The notes under the pieces are model-generated. The model was given only the letters and a program-made list of their open reading frames with translations. It was not told the DNA's origin and did no database searches. A stretch of 64,000 nucleotides of DNA from Streptomyces sp. BK208 (lineage in GTDB: Bacteria > Actinomycetota > Actinomycetes > Streptomycetales > Streptomycetaceae). The position numbers and the translations under genes were made by a program. Each line of letters begins with the position of its first letter. Position 1 is the first letter of the stretch. This document shows, in pieces, positions 45,024-54,104 of this stretch. Location: positions 594,504 to 658,503 of the forward strand of contig NZ_SOAV01000002.1 of the NCBI RefSeq assembly GCF_004364245.1. The letters are read 5' to 3'.

Positions 45024-45887
45024 ATGACGGCGACGACACCGACGCTCGGCACGACGGACACGACGACCCGCGGGGACGCCCCCGCCCTGGTCGTCGTCGC
45101 CCACGGCAGCCGCGACCCCCGCGCGCTCAGCACCGTACGGGCCCTCCTCGACCGGGTCCGCACCCTGCGCCCCGCCCTGCCGGTGCACCTCGGCCACATC
45201 GAGCTGAACGAGCCGCTGCTGCCGGACACCCTGAGCGCGCTCGGCACCGGGGAAGCGGTCCTCGTCCCGCTCCTGCTCAGCCGCGGCCACCACGTGAAGC
45301 GGGACATCCCGGAGACGGCCGCGGCCTTCCCGGCCCGCACCCGCGTGGCCGCCCCGCTCGGCCCGCACCCCCTCCTCGTGGACGCCCTGCACGCCCGCCT
45401 CACCGAAGCCGGCTGGCCGGCCCACGCGGGCCCGGACCACGCCGTCGTCCTCGCCTCGGCGGGCTCCCGTGACCCGGAGTCGAGCGCCGGCACGGCCCGC
45501 ACGGCCGCCGCCCTCTCGGCCCGCCTCGGCGTCCCGGTCCTCCCCGCGTACGCCTCGGCGGCGACCCCGACGGTCCCGGAGGCCGTGCGCGCGCTGACCG
45601 CCCGTGGCCACCGCAGGGTGGCCGTCGCCTCCTGCTTCACCGCCCCGGGCCGCTTCGCGACCCAGTGCGCGACGGCGGCCCCGTGGATCGCCTCCGAACC
45701 CCTGGGCCCCCACCCGTCGATGGCCCACCTGCTCCTGCACCGCTACGACCGTGCACTGGGAAGCGGCAGTGCGAGCAACGCGGGGAAAAGGGCGCGGGGC
45801 GCATCACCCTGCGGCCCCGCCGCGTGGGCGCGACCAGCCACGACGCACGCCGCACACGCGAGCGCACCGCACCCGGCACCCGTATAG
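45024..45887 (+). CDS. Sirohydrochlorin chelatase (CbiX/SirB-like)
   Basis: The 287-residue protein contains two tandem CbiX-type half-domains. The first has VVVAHGSRDPRALSTVRALL with the metal-binding His and later GRGHH-like SRGHHVKRDIPE. The second has VVLASAGSRDPESSAGTARTAA and SCFTAPGRFA. Such enzymes insert Fe (or Co) into sirohydrochlorin, giving the siroheme that NirB requires, so location near nasA and within the nitrate/nitrite neighbourhood is meaningful. The last 40 residues are Ala/His-rich and unrelated to the fold. No clear ribosome site precedes the ATG. Confidence 0.9.
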   Translation: MTATTPTLGTTDTTTRGDAPALVVVAHGSRDPRALSTVRALLDRVRTLRPALPVHLGHIELNEPLLPDTLSALGTGEAVLVPLLLSRGHHVKRDIPETAAAFPARTRVAAPLGPHPLLVDALHARLTEAGWPAHAGPDHAVVLASAGSRDPESSAGTARTAAALSARLGVPVLPAYASAATPTVPEAVRALTARGHRRVAVASCFTAPGRFATQCATAAPWIASEPLGPHPSMAHLLLHRYDRALGSGSASNAGKRARGASPCGPAAWARPATTHAAHASAPHPAPV

Positions 45888-45926
45888 GCGACCCACCCGT
45901 CACACCTTCCGCTTAATGTTCATGGC

Positions 45927-47201
45927 ATGGAAGGCACAGGCACCACACCCCTCTACGACCCTGCGTCAGCCGCCCGCTACGCCCCGGAACCGGACAAACG
46001 CCCCGGCCGTACCGCCTTCCAACGCGACCGCGCCCGCATCCTGCACTCCGCCGCGCTGCGCCGCCTCGCCGGCAAGACGCAGGTCGTCGCGCCGGGGGAG
46101 GGCAGCCACCTGTGGGACGCCAGCCCCCGCACGCGCCTCACGCACTCCCTGGAGTGCGCCCAGGTCGGCCGGGAGCTGGGCGCCGCCCTCGGGTGCGACC
46201 CGGACCTCGTCGAGGCCGCCTGCCTCGCGCACGACCTGGGCCACCCGCCCTTCGGGCACAACGGCGAACAGGCACTCAACGCGTTCGCCGAGGACTGCGG
46301 CGGCTTCGAGGGCAACGCCCAGTCGCTCCGGCTCCTCACCCGCATCGAGCCCAAGCGGTTCACCGAGGACGGCCCCGTCGGCCTCAACCTCACCCGTGCC
46401 ACGCTCGACGCCGCCACCAAGTACCCCTGGCCGCGCGGCGGCAGCCCGGCCGGCCCGGTCTCGTCCAAGTTCGGCGTGTACGACGACGACCGGCCCGTCT
46501 TCGAATGGCTCCGCAAGGACGCCCCCGGCGCCCGTACCTGCTTCGAGGCCCAGGTCATGGACTGGGCCGACGACGTGGCGTACTCCGTGCACGACGTCGA
46601 GGACGGCCTGCACGCCGGCCACATCGACCCGAACTGCCTGCTCGCCGACCCCGAGCGCGAGGCGGTCTTCGACGCGGCCGTCGGACGGTACGTCCCCGAC
46701 GGCACCGATCACGCGGAACTCGCCGCCGCCCTCGACCGGCTCCTCGCCCAGGACTGGTGGCCGCACGGCTACGACGGCTCGGCCGTCGCCCAGGCCCGCC
46801 TGAAGGACGCCACCAGCCAGCTCATCGGCCGTTTCTGCCAGGCCGCCGAGGCCGCCACCCGGGCCGCGTACGGAGGCGGCCGGCTCACCCGGTACACCGC
46901 CGAGCTGGTCGTGCCCCGCGAGATCCGCATGGAGTGCGCCGTCCTCAAGGCGGTCGCCGTGCGGTACGTCATGCAGCGCACCGAACAGGAGCGGCTCCGC
47001 GCCGACCAGCGCGTCGTCGTCGCCGAGCTGGCCGAGGCGCTGACCGCCCGCGCGCCCGACGGACTCGACCCCCAGTTCCGTGCCCTGTTCGACCGGGCCG
47101 CCGACGACCGGGCGCGCAAACGGGTGATCGTCGACCAGATCGCCTCCCTCACCGACGCCTCGGCCCGCTCGCTTCACGCCCGCCTGACGGGGCATCCATG
47201 A
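45927..47201 (+). CDS. dgt: Deoxyguanosinetriphosphate triphosphohydrolase-like protein
   Basis: The 424-residue HD-superfamily phosphohydrolase converts dGTP (or other dNTPs) to nucleoside and triphosphate. Motifs: [31 protein letters not shown] (His73), [14 protein letters not shown] with the His102-Asp103 pair, and [11 protein letters not shown]. The third-metal Asp is in [18 protein letters not shown]. It is the type-2 dGTPase form common in actinobacteria. It lies two genes upstream of dnaG, a linkage widely conserved in actinobacteria and consistent with a role in dNTP quality control during replication. Confidence 0.95.
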   Translation: MEGTGTTPLYDPASAARYAPEPDKRPGRTAFQRDRARILHSAALRRLAGKTQVVAPGEGSHLWDASPRTRLTHSLECAQVGRELGAALGCDPDLVEAACLAHDLGHPPFGHNGEQALNAFAEDCGGFEGNAQSLRLLTRIEPKRFTEDGPVGLNLTRATLDAATKYPWPRGGSPAGPVSSKFGVYDDDRPVFEWLRKDAPGARTCFEAQVMDWADDVAYSVHDVEDGLHAGHIDPNCLLADPEREAVFDAAVGRYVPDGTDHAELAAALDRLLAQDWWPHGYDGSAVAQARLKDATSQLIGRFCQAAEAATRAAYGGGRLTRYTAELVVPREIRMECAVLKAVAVRYVMQRTEQERLRADQRVVVAELAEALTARAPDGLDPQFRALFDRAADDRARKRVIVDQIASLTDASARSLHARLTGHP

Positions 47202-47370
47202 GACTGGCGGCGGGACAGGCACGACCCGGCGGGGCCCGGGGAGCCCGGAACGCGGTGCTCGGGCGCCCGTGACGCGGCACTCCGTGGCCTGATCGGGTCG
47301 CTGCCCCTTCCCGCACCACGCCACGTGCGGGAGGCTCGCATGTGGCGGCACCCTGACGAGGAGGCAACAA

Positions 47371-48636
47371 GTGGTCGACGCGGATCAGACATTCGTCATC
47401 GTCGGAGGCGGCCTGGCGGGCGCGAAGGCGGCCGAGACGCTCCGCACGGAGGGCTTCACCGGCCGGGTGATCCTCGTCTGCGACGAACGCGACCACCCCT
47501 ACGAGCGCCCCCCGCTGTCCAAGGGCTACCTCCTCGGCAAGAAGGAGCGCGACGGCGTCTTCGTGCACGAGCCCGCCTGGTACGCGCGGCACGACATCGA
47601 GCTGCACCTCGGCCAGACCGTCGTCGCGATCGACCGCGCCGCCAAGACCGTCCACTACGGCGACGACGGCACCCACGTCAGGTACGACAAGCTGCTGCTG
47701 GCGACCGGCGCCGAGCCCCGCCGCCTCGACGTCCCCGGCACCGACCTCGCGGGCGTCCACCACCTGCGCCGCCTGGCCCACGCCGAGCGCCTCAAGGGCG
47801 TCCTCACCTCCCTCGGCCGGGACAACGGCCACCTCGTGATCGCCGGCGCCGGCTGGATCGGCCTGGAGGTCGCGGCGGCGGCCCGCCAGTACGGGGCGGA
47901 GGTCACCGTCATCGAGCCGGCCCCGACCCCGCTGCACGGCGTCCTCGGGCCCGAGCTGGGCGCCGTCTTCGCCGAGCTGCACGAGGCGCACGGCGTCCGC
48001 TTCCGCTTCGGCGTGCGGCTGACCGAGATCGTCGGCCAGGACGGCATGGTGCTGGCCGCCCGCACCGACGACGGCGAGGAGCACCCCGCGCACGACGTGC
48101 TCGCCGCGATCGGCGCCGCCCCGCGCACCGCGCTCGCCCAGGCCGCCGGACTGCGGATCGCCGACCGCGCCCACGGCGGCGGCATCGTCGTCGACGCGCA
48201 GCTGCGCACCTCGGACCCCGACGTCTACGCGGCCGGTGACGTGGCCTCCTTCCACCACGCCCTCTTCGACACCGACCTGCGCGTGGAGCACTGGGCCAAC
48301 GCCCTCGACGGCGGCCCGGCCGCCGCCCGCGCGATGCTCGGCAAGGGCCTCGCCCACGACCGCGTGCCCTACTTCTTCACCGACCAGTACGACCTCGGCA
48401 TGGAGTACTCCGGCTGGGCACCGGCCGGGTCCTACGACCAGGTGGTGATCCGCGGGGACGCGGCGAAGCGCGAGTTCATCGCCTTCTGGGTGAAGGAGGG
48501 CCGGGTGCTGGCCGGGATGAACGTCAACGTGTGGGACGTCACGGAGCCGGTCCAGCGGCTGATCCGCTCGAAGACCCGGGTGGACACGGAGGCGCTGTCG
48601 GACCCGCACGTGTCCCTGGAGAGTCTGGTCGCATGA
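47371..48636 (+). CDS. FAD-dependent ferredoxin/putidaredoxin-reductase-like oxidoreductase
   Basis: The 421-residue flavoprotein has the FAD loop FVIVGGGLAGAKAAETLR, the PPLSKGYLLG motif, an NAD(P)H loop VIAGAGWIGLEVAAAAR, the second FAD motif DPDVYAAGDVASF and the C-terminal reductase-clamp domain. It resembles ferredoxin reductases of P450 systems and AIF-type proteins. GAGGAGG lies 6 nt before the GTG start. It sits between dgt and dnaG on the same strand; no ferredoxin or P450 gene is adjacent, so its partner is unknown. Confidence 0.93.
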   Translation: MVDADQTFVIVGGGLAGAKAAETLRTEGFTGRVILVCDERDHPYERPPLSKGYLLGKKERDGVFVHEPAWYARHDIELHLGQTVVAIDRAAKTVHYGDDGTHVRYDKLLLATGAEPRRLDVPGTDLAGVHHLRRLAHAERLKGVLTSLGRDNGHLVIAGAGWIGLEVAAAARQYGAEVTVIEPAPTPLHGVLGPELGAVFAELHEAHGVRFRFGVRLTEIVGQDGMVLAARTDDGEEHPAHDVLAAIGAAPRTALAQAAGLRIADRAHGGGIVVDAQLRTSDPDVYAAGDVASFHHALFDTDLRVEHWANALDGGPAAARAMLGKGLAHDRVPYFFTDQYDLGMEYSGWAPAGSYDQVVIRGDAAKREFIAFWVKEGRVLAGMNVNVWDVTEPVQRLIRSKTRVDTEALSDPHVSLESLVA

Positions 48637-48799
48637 CTGCCGGTCGGCCCCCGGACCCGATTCCCGGGGGCAACGCCCGGACCTCCGGCCGGAGCCCCCG
48701 GGAGCACCGCGAGGGGCGGCCGCCGAGCGGCGGGGCGCCTCCGGCCCGTGGCCGCCCGGCGGGCACGGGCATGTCGGTGCCGCCCCGTAGACTTCACGC

Positions 48800-50725
48800 G
48801 TGGCAGGACGGATCAACGACGAGGACGTGAAGGCGGTACGGGACGCGGTCCCGATCGACGCCGTCGTCTCGGAGTACCTCCAGCTGCGCAACGCGGGCGG
48901 CGGCAATCTGAAGGGACTGTGCCCCTTCCACGACGAGAAGTCACCGTCCTTCCAGGTCAGTCCGAGCAAGGGGTTCTTCCACTGCTTCGGCTGCCAGGAG
49001 GGCGGCGACACCATCACGTTCGTGATGAAGATCGACCACCTCACCTTCTCCGAGGCGGTCGAGCGCCTGGCCGGCCAGGCCGGCATCACCCTGCGCTACG
49101 AGGAGGGCGGCTACAACCCCTCCCACCAGCGCGGCGAGCGCATCCGCCTGGTCGAGGCCCACAAGATCGCCGCCCAGTGGTACGCGGAGCAGCTCGCGAC
49201 CGGCCCCGAGGCGGAGACCGGCCGCGCCTTCCTCGCCGACCGGGGCTTCGACCAGGCCGCCGCCGAGCACTTCGGCGTCGGCTACAGCCCCCAGGGCTGG
49301 GACCACCTCACCCGCTTCCTGCGCGGCAAGGGCTTCAGCGACAAGGAGCTGCTGCTCTCCGGTCTCGCCCAGGAGGGCCGCCGCGGCCCCATCGACCGCT
49401 TCCGCGGCCGGCTGATGTGGCCCATCCGCGACATCGGCGGCGACGTCGTCGGCTTCGGTGCCCGCAAGCTCTACGACTCGGACAACGGCCCGAAGTACCT
49501 GAACACCCCCGAGACGGCCATCTACAAGAAGTCCCAGGTCCTCTACGGCATCGACCTCGCCAAGAAGGACATCGCGAAGGCGTCCCGCGCGGTGGTCGTC
49601 GAGGGCTACACGGACGTCATGGCCTGCCATCTCGCCGGGGTCACCACGGCCATCGCCACCTGCGGCACCGCCTTCGGCGGCGACCACATCAAGATCCTGC
49701 GCCGGCTCCTCATGGACAACGGCTCGGCCCGCGTGATCTTCACCTTCGACGGCGACGCGGCCGGACAGAAGGCGGCCCTGCGCGCCTTCGAGGACGACCA
49801 GAAGTTCGCCGCCGAGACCTACATCGCCATCGCCCCCGACGGCATGGACCCCTGCGACCTGCGCCTGGCCAAGGGCGACGACGCGGTGGCCGACCTGGTC
49901 GAGCCGCGCACCCCGCTCTTCGAGTTCGCGCTGCGCCAGATCGTCGCCCGCTACGACCTCGACACCCCGGCCGGCCGCGCGGCCGCGCTGGACGAGGCGG
50001 CCCCGGTCGTCGCCCGCATCAAGAACAGCGGCGCCCAGCACGAGGTCGCCGTGCAGCTCGCCGGCATGCTCGGCATCCTCGACACCCAGTTCGTGGTCAA
50101 GCGGATCGCCCAGCTGGCCCGCTGGGCCCGCGACCGCGGCGGCAAGGGCCCCGCCCCCGACCAGCGGCAGCGCGGCGGCGCCCCGCACCAGCAGTCCGGC
50201 TCCGCCCGGCCCGTCCCGCGCGGCCCCGCCCTCAACCTCCGCAACCCGGTCTTCGCCACCGAACGCGAGCTGCTCAAGCTCGCCCTGCAGCGCCCCGAGC
50301 TGGTCTCCCCGGCCTTCGACGCGTACGGCGTCGACGAGTTCACCGCCCCGCCCTACGCCGCCGTACGCGAGGCGATCATGGAGGCGGGCGGCGCCGAGTT
50401 CGGCGTCCAGGACCCGCAGGACTACCTGGTCCGGGTCCGCGAGGCCGCCCCCGACGACGCCGTCCGCGCCATGGTCACCGAGCTCGCGGTCGAGGCGATC
50501 ATGCTCCACCGCGGCGTCAAGGGCGTCGACGAGGTCTACGCGGGCGCCCAGCTGGTTACGGTCCGCCGCCGCGCCGTCGAGCGCCGCATCCGCGACATCA
50601 CCGGCCGCCTCACCCGCGTCTCCACCCACGGCGACCCCGCCGAGCTGGCCGCCGTGCAGAACGAGCTGTGGATCCTCCAGCAGTACGACCAGAACCTGCG
50701 CGAACACGGCGCCGCCGCCCTCTAG
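48800..50725 (+). CDS. dnaG: DNA primase
   Basis: DnaG makes RNA primers at the replication fork. The 641-residue product contains the N-terminal zinc ribbon (Cys41, His44, Cys62, Cys65), the RNA polymerase domain (YSPQGWDHLTRFL, FRGRLMWPIRDIGGDVVGFGARKL), the TOPRIM catalytic core (VVVEGYTDVMACHLAGV; IFTFDGDAAGQKAALRAF) and a C-terminal helicase-interacting region after a Gln/Pro linker at about 450-475. The GTG start gives MAGRINDEDVKAVRDAV, the usual actinobacterial N-terminus. It is followed 230 bp later by the hrdA-type sigma gene. Confidence 0.97.
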   Translation: MAGRINDEDVKAVRDAVPIDAVVSEYLQLRNAGGGNLKGLCPFHDEKSPSFQVSPSKGFFHCFGCQEGGDTITFVMKIDHLTFSEAVERLAGQAGITLRYEEGGYNPSHQRGERIRLVEAHKIAAQWYAEQLATGPEAETGRAFLADRGFDQAAAEHFGVGYSPQGWDHLTRFLRGKGFSDKELLLSGLAQEGRRGPIDRFRGRLMWPIRDIGGDVVGFGARKLYDSDNGPKYLNTPETAIYKKSQVLYGIDLAKKDIAKASRAVVVEGYTDVMACHLAGVTTAIATCGTAFGGDHIKILRRLLMDNGSARVIFTFDGDAAGQKAALRAFEDDQKFAAETYIAIAPDGMDPCDLRLAKGDDAVADLVEPRTPLFEFALRQIVARYDLDTPAGRAAALDEAAPVVARIKNSGAQHEVAVQLAGMLGILDTQFVVKRIAQLARWARDRGGKGPAPDQRQRGGAPHQQSGSARPVPRGPALNLRNPVFATERELLKLALQRPELVSPAFDAYGVDEFTAPPYAAVREAIMEAGGAEFGVQDPQDYLVRVREAAPDDAVRAMVTELAVEAIMLHRGVKGVDEVYAGAQLVTVRRRAVERRIRDITGRLTRVSTHGDPAELAAVQNELWILQQYDQNLREHGAAAL

Positions 50726-50955
50726 ACGGCACCGGGGGACGGTCCCGGCGAACACCGGCCGGTGACCCGTGGGTCACGGCCCGGACGCAAAAAGTCACCG
50801 CACGCCCCTCGTGGCGGCGATGTGTCGTACCCCACACTGGGGGCGGTGCCTGAGTGCCCGCGTGCGGGACGGGCGGCGGCGAGCGAGCCGACTTCGTCCC
50901 CCGACGTACCGCCGCCGGTCCCCCGCCGGACGCGTCCATCCTGGAGGTCGCCCCC

Positions 50956-52071
50956 GTGCAGACCCAGACCCTCACCCAGACCCACACCGGTACCGGCGGT
51001 GCGGAGCCGGACGCGGCACGCGGCAGGCTCGTCGCGATGCCCGCACAGCCCGGTGCCGGTCCGGTCGCGCACCGTCCCGGCCCTCCCGCGGACGCCGCGG
51101 AGTCCCCGGAGGCCGCGGAGGCTCCCGAACCGCCGCCGCCCACCCGTACGGAGTCCGGCGGCCCCTCCTCCGACCTGTTCCGGCAGTACCTGCGCGAGAT
51201 CGGCCGGATCCCGCTGCTCTCCGCGGCCGAGGAGGTCGACCTCGCCCGGCGGGTGGAGGCCGGGCTGTTCGCCGAGGAGAAGCTGCGGCGCACCCCCGGC
51301 CTGGACGACCGCCTCGCCCTCGACCTCGACCGGCTGGTCGTCATGGGGCGCCTCGCCAAGCGGCGCCTGATCGAGGCGAACCTGCGGCTCGTGGTGTCGG
51401 TGGCCAAGCGGTACGTCGGCCGCGGGCTGACCATGCTCGACCTGGTCCAGGAGGGGAACCTGGGGCTGATCCGGGCGGTCGAGAAGTTCGACTACGCCCG
51501 GGGCTACAAGTTCTCCACGTACGCCACCTGGTGGATCCGCCAGGCGATGTCCCGCGCCCTGGCCGACCAGGCCCGCACCATCCGCGTCCCCGTCCACGTC
51601 GTGGAGCTGATCAACCGGGTCGTCCGCGTCCAGCGCCGCATGCTCCAGGAACGCGGCTACGAGCCGACCCCGCAGGAGGTCGCCGCCCACCTCGACCTGG
51701 CCCCCGAGCGCGTCGGCGAGGTGCTGCGCCTGGCCCAGGAGCCGGTGTCGCTGTACGCGCCGGTCGGCGAGGAGGACGACGTCGCCCTCGGTGACCTGAT
51801 CGAGGACGGCGACGCCGCCAGCCCCGTCGAGTCGGCCGCGTTCCTGCTGCTGCGCCAGCACCTGGAGGCGGTGCTCTCCACCCTCGGCGAGCGCGAACGC
51901 AAGGTCGTCCAGCTCCGGTACGGCCTGGTCGACGGCCGCCCGCGCACCCTGGAGGAGATAGGCCGCCTCTTCGGCGTCACCCGCGAACGCATCCGCCAGA
52001 TCGAGTCCAAGACCCTCAACAAGCTCCGCGACCACGCCTACGCCGACCAACTGAGGGGCTACCTGGACTGA
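50956..52071 (+). CDS. hrdA: Principal-type RNA polymerase sigma factor
   Basis: The 371-residue group 2 sigma-70 protein has region 1.2 ([31 protein letters not shown]), region 2 ([58 protein letters not shown]), region 3, and region 4.2 ([29 protein letters not shown]). The lack of the long acidic N-terminus separates it from the essential HrdB. In S. coelicolor hrdA is next to dnaG, as here. I chose the GTG at 50956 because GGAGG lies 8 nt upstream; an in-frame extension to 50854 lacks a ribosome site. Target genes are unknown. Confidence 0.9.
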   Translation: MQTQTLTQTHTGTGGAEPDAARGRLVAMPAQPGAGPVAHRPGPPADAAESPEAAEAPEPPPPTRTESGGPSSDLFRQYLREIGRIPLLSAAEEVDLARRVEAGLFAEEKLRRTPGLDDRLALDLDRLVVMGRLAKRRLIEANLRLVVSVAKRYVGRGLTMLDLVQEGNLGLIRAVEKFDYARGYKFSTYATWWIRQAMSRALADQARTIRVPVHVVELINRVVRVQRRMLQERGYEPTPQEVAAHLDLAPERVGEVLRLAQEPVSLYAPVGEEDDVALGDLIEDGDAASPVESAAFLLLRQHLEAVLSTLGERERKVVQLRYGLVDGRPRTLEEIGRLFGVTRERIRQIESKTLNKLRDHAYADQLRGYLD

Positions 52072-52175
52072 GGCACGGCACGCCATGGCCGCGGGCCATC
52101 GCCCCCCCGCAGCCACGGGCAGTCGTGCCGCAGGGCGGCACGGGTGGGCGCGGCACCCCGACGCCGGGCAACCGC

Positions 52176-54104
52176 CTAACCCACCTCAGCCACCGCCTCC
52201 GCGAACTGGGCCTTGTAGAGCCGCGCGTACGCACCGTCCGCGGCGAGCAGGTCGGCGTGCGCCCCCTGCTCCACGATCGCCCCGTCCTCCATCACGAGAA
52301 TCGTGTCCGCGTCCCGGATCGTCGACAGCCGGTGCGCGATCACGAACGACGTCCGCCCGTGCGCCAGCTTCGCCATCGCCTTCTGGATCAGCACCTCGGT
52401 CCGCGTGTCCACCGACGACGTCGCCTCGTCGAGCACCAGGATCACCGGGTCGGACAGGAACGCCCGCGCGATGGTGATCAACTGCTTCTCACCCGCGCTC
52501 ACCCCCGTGCCCTCGTCGTCGATCACCGTGTCGTACCCGTCGGGCAGCGTCCGTACGAACCGGTCGGCGTGCGCGGCCCGCGCGGCCTCCTCGATCTCGC
52601 CGCGGGTGACCTCCCGCGAGGCCCCGTACGCGATGTTCTCCGCGATGGTGCCGCCGAACAACCAGGTGTCCTGGAGCACCATGCCGATGCCGCCCCGCAG
52701 CTCGTCCCGGGACATCTTCGCTATGTCGACGCCGTCCAGGGTGATCCGGCCGCCGGAGACCTCGTAGAACCGCATCAGCAGGTTGACCAGCGTGGTCTTG
52801 CCGGCGCCCGTCGGGCCGACGATGGCGACCGTGTGGCCCGGCTCCACCTTCAGCGACAGGTCCTCGATCAGCGGCTTCTCCGGGTCGTAGCGGAAGGACA
52901 CGTGGTCCAGTTCCACCCGGCCGCGCAGGTCCTCGGGCCGGGTGCCCGGGATCGGGTCCGCCGACTGCTCCTCGGCGTCCAGCAGTTCGAAGATCCGCTC
53001 CGCCGACGCCACGCCCGACTGCACCAGGTTCGCCATCGACGCGACCTGCGTCAGCGGCATCGAGAACTGCCGGGAGTACTGGATGAAGGCCTGCACGTCA
53101 CCGATGGACAGCGAGCCCGACGCCACCCGCAGGCCGCCGACCACCGCGACCAGCACGTAGTTCAGGTTGGACACGCACATCATCAGCGGCTGCATGATCC
53201 CGCTGTTGAACTGCGCCTTGAACCCGGCCTCGTACAGCGCGTCGTTCTGCTCGGCGAACTGCTGCGCCGACTCCTCCTGCCGTCCGAACACCTTCACCAG
53301 CGCGTGGCCGGTGTACATCTCCTCGATGTGCGCGTTCAGTTGCCCCGTCGAGCGCCACTGCTGCACGAACTGGGGCTGCGACCGCTTGCCCACCCGGGTG
53401 GCCACCACGAAGGACAGCGGCACGGTCACCAGGGCGACCAGCGCCAGGATCCAGGAGACCCAGAACATCATCGCCAGCACGCCGATGATGGTGAGCAGCG
53501 AGTTGATCAGCTGGCCCATCGACTGCTGGAGCGTCTGCCCGATGTTGTCGATGTCGTTGGTGGCGCGGCTGAGCACCTCGCCGCGCTGGCGCTTGTCGAA
53601 GTACGACAGCGGCAGCCGGGACAGCTTCGTCTGCACGTCCTCGCGCAGCCGGAACATCGTGCGGTTCACCGCGCGGTTCACCAGCCGGGTGGCCACCGCC
53701 ATCAGCAGTCCCGCCACCGCGAACGTCGCCAGCGCGAGCAGCAGCACCTCGCCGACCGCGCCGAAGTCGATGCCCCGGCCCGGGGTGAAGTCCGTGCTGC
53801 GGAGCATGTCGGCCACGTTGCCGTCACCGCGCTCCCGCATGGAGGCGAGGACCTGCTCCTTCGTGGCGCCGGAGGGCATGTCCCGCCCGACGATGCCCGC
53901 GAAGACCAGGTCGGTGGCCCGGCCGAGGATCTTCGGCCCGACCACGTTGAGGCCGACGCTGACGACCACGCACGCCAGCAGCGTGAACAGCGTCGTCCGC
54001 TCCGGCCGGAACTGGGCGACGAGCCGCTTGCCCGACCCCTTGAAGTCCATCGAACGCTGGTCGGGGCCGCCCCCGGCCATCATGCGTCCCGCAGGCCCGG
54101 CCAT
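52176..54104 (-). CDS. ABC exporter half-transporter, canonical-site partner
   Basis: The 642-residue protein combines a six-helix exporter membrane domain (about 60-370) and a nucleotide-binding domain with Walker A GPTGAGKTT, signature VSAGEKQ and Walker B VILVLDEATSSVD, including the catalytic Glu. An acidic/Gly-rich N-terminus precedes TM1. Its ATG overlaps the stop of the upstream partner gene by one base. Together they form a heterodimeric type IV ABC exporter of the TM287/288 or BmrCD type, likely for drugs, lipids or peptides. The substrate is not predictable. Confidence 0.94.
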   Translation of the reverse strand: MAGPAGRMMAGGGPDQRSMDFKGSGKRLVAQFRPERTTLFTLLACVVVSVGLNVVGPKILGRATDLVFAGIVGRDMPSGATKEQVLASMRERGDGNVADMLRSTDFTPGRGIDFGAVGEVLLLALATFAVAGLLMAVATRLVNRAVNRTMFRLREDVQTKLSRLPLSYFDKRQRGEVLSRATNDIDNIGQTLQQSMGQLINSLLTIIGVLAMMFWVSWILALVALVTVPLSFVVATRVGKRSQPQFVQQWRSTGQLNAHIEEMYTGHALVKVFGRQEESAQQFAEQNDALYEAGFKAQFNSGIMQPLMMCVSNLNYVLVAVVGGLRVASGSLSIGDVQAFIQYSRQFSMPLTQVASMANLVQSGVASAERIFELLDAEEQSADPIPGTRPEDLRGRVELDHVSFRYDPEKPLIEDLSLKVEPGHTVAIVGPTGAGKTTLVNLLMRFYEVSGGRITLDGVDIAKMSRDELRGGIGMVLQDTWLFGGTIAENIAYGASREVTRGEIEEAARAAHADRFVRTLPDGYDTVIDDEGTGVSAGEKQLITIARAFLSDPVILVLDEATSSVDTRTEVLIQKAMAKLAHGRTSFVIAHRLSTIRDADTILVMEDGAIVEQGAHADLLAADGAYARLYKAQFAEAVAEVG